Below are positions 3,752 to 8,146 of a DNA stretch of 8,146 bases, piece by piece. Source of the stretch: an uncultured Pseudanabaenaceae cyanobacterium. GTDB lineage: Bacteria > Cyanobacteriota > Cyanobacteriia > PCC-9006 > JAAUQQ01. How positions within the stretch are numbered: the stretch's first letter is position 1; every line of letters starts with the position of its first letter. The notes beneath the pieces are model-generated. The model was given only the letters and a program-made list of their open reading frames with translations, made no database searches and had not been told where the DNA came from. The DNA is taken from NCBI GenBank assembly GCA_938015405.1, contig CALLPZ010000077.1, positions 1 to 8,146 on the forward strand, in the 5' to 3' direction. The translations under genes and the position numbers were made by a program.

Positions 3752-6630
3752 TGACTCGTAAGCCGATAATCATAGCAGCAGCGGCCGGAGCCATCCTTGT
3801 TTTCTTAGGCCTCACAGCCAAGAGTCGAACGATTGATATTGAGAGCCATTTAGCCTATCGAGATCAGCTCACGGCGCAACTTCAGCATGACCTCAGGGCT
3901 AACCAAAATATTCTCAACTCTCGCTATGCTCTCTACTCATCCTATGACCCATTAGTCAAGGAGCTAGAGCAAGCTCAAATGATTCAAATGGAGTTGGGAG
4001 TTGTTCCAGAATTCTTGGGTCGGAAAGGTAGCCAGCGGCTCAGTGAGAAACTTGAATTAAGCTCTCGAGAAATCACAAATAAAATTGAGATTACAGAAGA
4101 ATTCAAATCCCAGAACTCACTCCTCAAGAACTCATTAGCCTACTTACCCACCCTGATTGAGAAACTTCAGCAAAATGGGCAAGGCGGACAAGTTGAGCAA
4201 CTACTTGGCGAACTGCTCGATCAAGTTTTGCTCTACACCCTCTCAGCGGATGAGTCCTTAGTCCCCCAAATAAACCTTAAAATTGATGCTGTGCAAGCAG
4301 TGATTGAGGGAGAGAGTGGTGGCCCAATTTCAGATATTGATATTGCGCTAGAGCATGCCAAAATCATTCTCCAAAACAAACCCCAGGTCGATCAACTCAC
4401 CCAAACTCTGCTGGATCTCCCAACCACCACAGAAATTCGTGAACTGGCTCAACTCTACGAACAAGAATATCAAGCCGCTGTAAACCGAGCACGCCTATTT
4501 CAATTGGGAGCTTCAGTCTGGTTAATCCTACTGCTGAGTAGTGCAGCCTACGGTGCACTAATGCTGATGCAACAGCGCAGAGCAGAACGCAAGACCAGCG
4601 AGCTGTTTGAAAGCATTACCGATGCCTTTATCGGGGTGAATGATCAATGGGAGATCACCTATGTGAATGCCCAGGCGGCACAGATGCTGAACCAACAGCC
4701 CCAGAGTTTAGTGGGACAGTCTTTTTGGACAACATTCCCTGAAGAGCTGGGCAGTCAAGCCAAGCATCACTATGAGGAGGCGATCGCCCAGCAGTCCATG
4801 GTCACGCTAGAGCTGGAATACCTGGCCCAGGGTCGCTGGCTTGAGTTTCATCTCTATCCTGGCAGCGATGGTCTCTCAGTCTTTTGGCAAGATATCACCC
4901 CCCGGAAACAGGCCCAGAATCAGCTAGCAGCAAGCTTAAATGCCACTCAACAAGCCAAAGAAGTGGCTGAATCTGAGCGGATGAACGCAGAGACAGAACG
5001 GGCTAAGGCTGAGGCGGAGCGAACCAAAGCTGAAGAAGCCAGCAAATCCAAGAGTGACTTCCTGGCCAATATGAGCCATGAACTCCGCACACCGCTCAAT
5101 ACCATCATTGGCTATAGCGAAGTCATTGAGGAAGAAGCAAAGGAAACGGGGCAAGAGGACCTGCTCGAAGATATTCAAACTGTTCGTCAGTCAGGCGAGC
5201 ATCTCCTAGGTCTGATTAATGGCATCCTCGATCTGGCTAAGGTTGAGTCTGGGAAAATGGAGCTTTTCCTCGAAACAGTGAGCCTTCAATCCCTCATGAA
5301 GGAGGTTACAGCCACGATTCGTCCTCTAGTGGAGGAGAATGGCAATGCCCTGGTGATCAAGCAGCCTGAAGACATTGGTAATCTCCATGCTGACATCGTT
5401 AAAGTTCGCCAATGCCTACTCAATCTTCTCAGCAACGCTAATAAATTTACGAAGAATGGCACTGTCACCCTAGCTCTTTCCCAAACGGAACAGCCGGATG
5501 GCAATTGGATTCATTTCGAAGTGAGTGATAGTGGCATTGGCATGGCGCCGGAGCAGTTGGAGAAGATCTTTGATGCTTTCACCCAAGCAGATAATTCAAC
5601 AACTCGGAACTACGGTGGTACCGGACTTGGGCTCTCGATCAGCAAGAATTTTGTTGACATGATGGGGGGGAATATCACAGTTTCAAGCGAACTTGGAAAG
5701 GGAACCACATTTTGCATTTGCCTGCCCCAAACGGTCTTAGAGCCTGCTCAGTTCCCCCAGCCCACTCAGGAGGGATTGAAAGCTGAAGCCGTTGCGGGTG
5801 TTAATGCAGATCGCCCCGTCAAGCAGGAATGCCCACAGCCCAATACCTCAAGCGAGCGGACGGGCTGTCTTATTCTCCTGATTGATGACGATGCAAATGT
5901 CAGGCAGCTGATGCAACGTACCCTCAGTAGTCGGGGATATCAGGTTCTGGTCGCAGACAATGGTTTAACAGGCTTAGAGTTGGCAGAGCAACATATTCCG
6001 GACATTATCATCCTGGATGTTGTCATGCCCAAGATGAATGGTTGGCAAGTTCTGGTCCAACTCAAAGCAGATCCAGCCCTGAGTCATATTCCTGTGATTC
6101 TGCAAACCATGCTAGACGATGGAAGGCTGGGCTATTCCCTGGGGGCTGCAGAATACTTGCCTAAACCCATGAAGAAGGATGTGCTGCTAGGCATTCTAGA
6201 GAAGTATCGACTCAACTCCCAGGGGAGTCCGTCGGCGCTTGTGGTAGACGATACCCTTGAAGCACGGATGCTGCTAGAACGCACGCTGGAGAAGCAGGGC
6301 TGGAATGCTCAGTCTGCCAGCAATGGTCAACTGGCCCTGGCCAAACTGAAGCAGACTGATTCCCTTCCCAATCTGATTTTATTGGATTTGATGATGCCAG
6401 AAATGGATGGCTTTGAATTCATCCAAGCCCTACACCAGAACGAAGATTGGTCCGCCATTCCCATTGTTGTGATTACAGCTCAAGATTTAACGATTTCTGA
6501 ACGCCAACGCTTAGAGCAAACCGTCCTGGGAATTCATCAAAAAGGCAGTATCGACCAACAGCGCTTGCTCAAAGAATTACAGGAAATCGTTAATTCAGCA
6601 GAAGTCAGCTCTTCTACCCTCACCCAATGA
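3748..6630 (+). CDS. Membrane-bound hybrid histidine kinase: helical sensor, PAS, HisKA, HATPase, two receivers
   Basis: This 960-residue inner-membrane sensor has TM1 at about 6-23, a periplasmic all-helical region at 24-250 and TM2 at about 252-274. The segment around 41-72, with LNSRY and SSYDPLV, resembles the DAHL extracellular domain, from memory. A PAS domain follows at 284-388, then a charged Ala/Glu coiled coil (390-436). The H-box SHELRTP carries His444. The ATPase domain shows NLLSNANKF (Asn563), DSGIGM (594-599), FDAF and GGTGLGLS (623-630). A Pro/Gln/Glu linker leads to receiver 1 (708-820; acidic Asp713-715, phospho-acceptor Asp757, Thr787, Lys806). Receiver 2 (829-945) has Asp834/835, Asp880, Thr910 and Lys932. 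All catalytic residues are present, so autophosphorylation and relay should be possible. No DNA-binding domain is attached. The gene overlaps the peroxidase stop and the Rieske start, which suggests it senses something linked to those two proteins; that is inference. Confidence 0.93.
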   Translation: MMTRKPIIIAAAAGAILVFLGLTAKSRTIDIESHLAYRDQLTAQLQHDLRANQNILNSRYALYSSYDPLVKELEQAQMIQMELGVVPEFLGRKGSQRLSEKLELSSREITNKIEITEEFKSQNSLLKNSLAYLPTLIEKLQQNGQGGQVEQLLGELLDQVLLYTLSADESLVPQINLKIDAVQAVIEGESGGPISDIDIALEHAKIILQNKPQVDQLTQTLLDLPTTTEIRELAQLYEQEYQAAVNRARLFQLGASVWLILLLSSAAYGALMLMQQRRAERKTSELFESITDAFIGVNDQWEITYVNAQAAQMLNQQPQSLVGQSFWTTFPEELGSQAKHHYEEAIAQQSMVTLELEYLAQGRWLEFHLYPGSDGLSVFWQDITPRKQAQNQLAASLNATQQAKEVAESERMNAETERAKAEAERTKAEEASKSKSDFLANMSHELRTPLNTIIGYSEVIEEEAKETGQEDLLEDIQTVRQSGEHLLGLINGILDLAKVESGKMELFLETVSLQSLMKEVTATIRPLVEENGNALVIKQPEDIGNLHADIVKVRQCLLNLLSNANKFTKNGTVTLALSQTEQPDGNWIHFEVSDSGIGMAPEQLEKIFDAFTQADNSTTRNYGGTGLGLSISKNFVDMMGGNITVSSELGKGTTFCICLPQTVLEPAQFPQPTQEGLKAEAVAGVNADRPVKQECPQPNTSSERTGCLILLIDDDANVRQLMQRTLSSRGYQVLVADNGLTGLELAEQHIPDIIILDVVMPKMNGWQVLVQLKADPALSHIPVILQTMLDDGRLGYSLGAAEYLPKPMKKDVLLGILEKYRLNSQGSPSALVVDDTLEARMLLERTLEKQGWNAQSASNGQLALAKLKQTDSLPNLILLDLMMPEMDGFEFIQALHQNEDWSAIPIVVITAQDLTISERQRLEQTVLGIHQKGSIDQQRLLKELQEIVNSAEVSSSTLTQ

Positions 6631-7106
6631 ACCCCTTAACCATGGAACGTCGTGCTTTTATGAAATGGGTTGGTGTGAACGCCATTGCAGCCTCCCTGCC
6701 TGTAGCCCTCACTGCCTGTGTTAAATCGAGTGCTGATGTAAGTGAGAAGGCTGAAACTTCCAAGCCGCAGGCAAGCAAGCCGATTCGCAGCGATGGCTTT
6801 ATCGATGTGGGGTCAATGGGTAATCTCAGCGAAAGTGGCAGCTTTCGCTATCAAATGGCCAATGGCAATAGCATTTTGGTTGTGCGTCAACTTGAAGATA
6901 CAACTAAAATCCAAGTCTTCTCCTCTGTTTGTACCCACCGGGGTTGCAATGTGGGCTGGCAAATAAATGACCAGGATATCTTCTGTGCCTGCCATGGCTC
7001 ACGTTTCTCTGCCTCGGGCGAGGTCACCACAGGCCCCGCGGAATCACCCCTTCAGACCTACGCTGCAAAGGTGGAAGGCGATCGCATTTTAGTCAAACTG
7101 ACCTAG
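6627..7106 (+). CDS. Rieske [2Fe-2S] protein, probable Tat-exported lipoprotein
   Basis: This 159-residue protein carries a high-potential-type Rieske cluster. The N-terminus has a twin-arginine motif ERRAFMK (7-13), a weak hydrophobic core, and the lipobox LTAC with Cys31. It is therefore predicted to be folded in the cytoplasm, exported by Tat and lipid-anchored. A Ser/Lys/Ala-rich tether follows (32-55). Cluster box 1 is CTHRGC (ligands Cys102 and His104, disulfide Cys107) and box 2 is CACHGS (ligands Cys120 and His123, disulfide Cys122), so the disulfide typical of bc1/b6f-type Rieske domains is kept. The usual Pro in CPCHGS is Ala121, and the Tyr two residues after Ser is Phe127. It lacks the long transmembrane helix of PetC and is not the main b6f subunit. 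The start ATG overlaps the kinase stop (ATGA); a second ATG at 6642 also keeps the Tat motif. It is likely an electron carrier or redox partner of the peroxidase or kinase. Confidence 0.9.
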   Translation: MNPLTMERRAFMKWVGVNAIAASLPVALTACVKSSADVSEKAETSKPQASKPIRSDGFIDVGSMGNLSESGSFRYQMANGNSILVVRQLEDTTKIQVFSSVCTHRGCNVGWQINDQDIFCACHGSRFSASGEVTTGPAESPLQTYAAKVEGDRILVKLT

Positions 7107-7161
7107 TCCTTAACCATTGCCCCCCAGCCATTCTTGGCATCGAATCCATCTGCTGCTTGAA

Positions 7162-7170
7162 AGAGGAAAG
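7162..7170 (+). promoter_or_regulatory. Ribosome binding site of the receiver protein gene
   Basis: AGAGGAAAG lies nine to seventeen bases before ATG 7179 and fits a Shine-Dalgarno sequence, with AGAGGA ending eleven bases from the start. It fixes the start of the next gene. The 72-base gap after the Rieske stop shows no clear terminator or promoter, so co-transcription with the operon is likely. Confidence 0.6.
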
Positions 7171-7178
7171 AGACCACC

Positions 7179-8146
7179 ATGGCACAGATTCTGCTAGTCG
7201 AAGATAACGATCCCAATCGCAAGCTGCTTGCCCGCCGTCTCAAAAGCAGAGGCTACGAAGTGATTGAGGCCGCAGATGGTGAGGAAAGCATCGAGAAAGC
7301 CACGGCAGAGCTGCCCGATCTGATTTTGATGGATCTGGACCTACCCAAGATTGATGGATGGGAGGCCACTCGCCGACTCAAAGCCGCTCCGGCCACAACC
7401 CACATTTCGATCATAGCCTTAACAGCTCATGCCATGGTAGGCGATCGCAATCACGCCCTTGAGGTCGGCTGCGACGAATATGAAACAAAGCCTGTTCGGC
7501 TGCCTCGCCTACTGGAAAAAATAGAAAGTTTCTTAAATCCGAAGCCATCTGTAACAAGTGCTTCTGACTCAGCCCAAGATGTCTCACAAACATCCCATCA
7601 GGCATCAGATGTACAGCCAACTTTAGCGGCATTATCTTCTGAGATCGTCCAGGCTCCAACCCCAGAGAGCCAGCCGCTCAATGCTTTGAGCACCGACTCC
7701 TTGGGAGAGCCTGAAACGATGCAGCCTAATTTTCACAAACCATCCGTAGTCGAATCCAACAACGCTATTGTTCAATCGACGCCCCCCAAAGTGTTTGCCT
7801 CTGAGAAGCAATCCGTCTCTTCAATCGCTGAAACACCAACAGAGGCCACTGTTCCTCCAACGCCTGGCTCCAAAGGCACGATCCTTGTGGTTGATGACAT
7901 CTTAAACAACCGTAAGCTACTGATTCGTCGCTTAGGTCGCAAAGGTTACAAGGTGATTGCCGTTGATAGTGGCCTAGCTGCTCTCGAAGCGATCGCGACT
8001 GATTCCAGTATCAACTTGGTTCTCTTGGACATCATGATGCCAGGTATGGATGGCATAGAAACCTTAGGGAAAATTCGTCAAACCCATTCCTCCCATGAAT
8101 TGCCCATCATCATGACAACGGCCAAAGATGCCAGCCAATATGTAGC
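7179..8146 (+). CDS. Multi-receiver response regulator, 3' end outside the window
   Basis: The frame starts at ATG 7179 (MAQILLVEDNDPNRK) and is open to the window end, giving 322 codons of a longer protein. Receiver 1 (about 3-120) has acidic Glu8/Asp9, phospho-acceptor Asp52 in MDLDLP, Thr82 and Lys104 in the TKP motif. A linker (about 121-232) is rich in Ser, Pro, Thr and Ala with no recognisable fold and is probably disordered. Receiver 2 starts near 233 with ILVVDD (Asp239/240), has phospho-acceptor Asp284 in LLDIMMPGMDG, and Thr313/Thr314 in IMTTAKD; its Lys and C-terminus are cut off. The output domain is not visible. In cyanobacteria such tandem receivers often precede a cyclase, GGDEF, phosphatase or kinase domain, but which one cannot be told. 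Its place directly after the kinase and Rieske genes makes it the likely phosphorelay partner. HIP1 sites lie at 7441 and 7989. Confidence 0.9.
   Translation, partial: MAQILLVEDNDPNRKLLARRLKSRGYEVIEAADGEESIEKATAELPDLILMDLDLPKIDGWEATRRLKAAPATTHISIIALTAHAMVGDRNHALEVGCDEYETKPVRLPRLLEKIESFLNPKPSVTSASDSAQDVSQTSHQASDVQPTLAALSSEIVQAPTPESQPLNALSTDSLGEPETMQPNFHKPSVVESNNAIVQSTPPKVFASEKQSVSSIAETPTEATVPPTPGSKGTILVVDDILNNRKLLIRRLGRKGYKVIAVDSGLAALEAIATDSSINLVLLDIMMPGMDGIETLGKIRQTHSSHELPIIMTTAKDASQYV

Noticed and set aside
4936..5504. Minus-strand frames of 80 and 72 codons inside the kinase gene
   Set aside because: They are antisense to the coiled-coil, HisKA and ATPase coding regions and are explained by the codon pattern of the real gene.
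7411..7659. 82-codon minus-strand frame
   Set aside because: It is antisense to receiver 1 and the linker of the receiver protein, whose + strand frame has a ribosome binding site and clear domains.

Overview
The window is cyanobacterial. It carries ten copies of the HIP1 palindrome GCGATCGC, which is over-represented in most cyanobacterial genomes. It also has a DUF1350 gene, a family typical of cyanobacteria and plastids, and long multi-receiver signalling proteins common in filamentous cyanobacteria. The genus cannot be told from the sequence alone. All recognised genes lie on the + strand.

Left part (1-1449): the 3' end of a gene for the glycine-cleavage T-protein (gcvT), then about 310 bases without a convincing protein gene, then a complete DUF1350 alpha/beta-hydrolase-like gene. 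The gap holds a short palindrome with flanking GGGGCGAA-type direct repeats. It also holds a nested set of inverted repeats (411-596) that could fold into an RNA of about 186 nt, somewhat like 6S RNA in outline.

Middle (1450-2704): a decayed zone of about 1.25 kb. It contains the tail of a pentapeptide-repeat gene and a clear TfoX N-domain pseudogene with two stop codons and one frameshift. After these come about 450 bases with only weak hairpins and short repeats, and then a candidate promoter (perfect TATAAT at 2574) facing the next gene.

Right part (2705-8146): a compact cluster of four genes. These are a secreted di-heme cytochrome c peroxidase/MauG-like protein, a membrane hybrid histidine kinase (helical periplasmic sensor, PAS, kinase, two receivers), a small Tat-lipoprotein Rieske protein, and a protein with at least two receiver domains that runs off the end. 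The first three are joined by ATGA stop/start overlaps, and the fourth follows 72 bases later with its own ribosome binding site. My inference is a cell-envelope redox or peroxide sensing unit. The peroxidase and the Rieske protein would handle electrons outside the cytoplasm, and the kinase would pass the state to receivers inside. This arrangement is the most interesting part of the window, and the functional link is not proven by the sequence.
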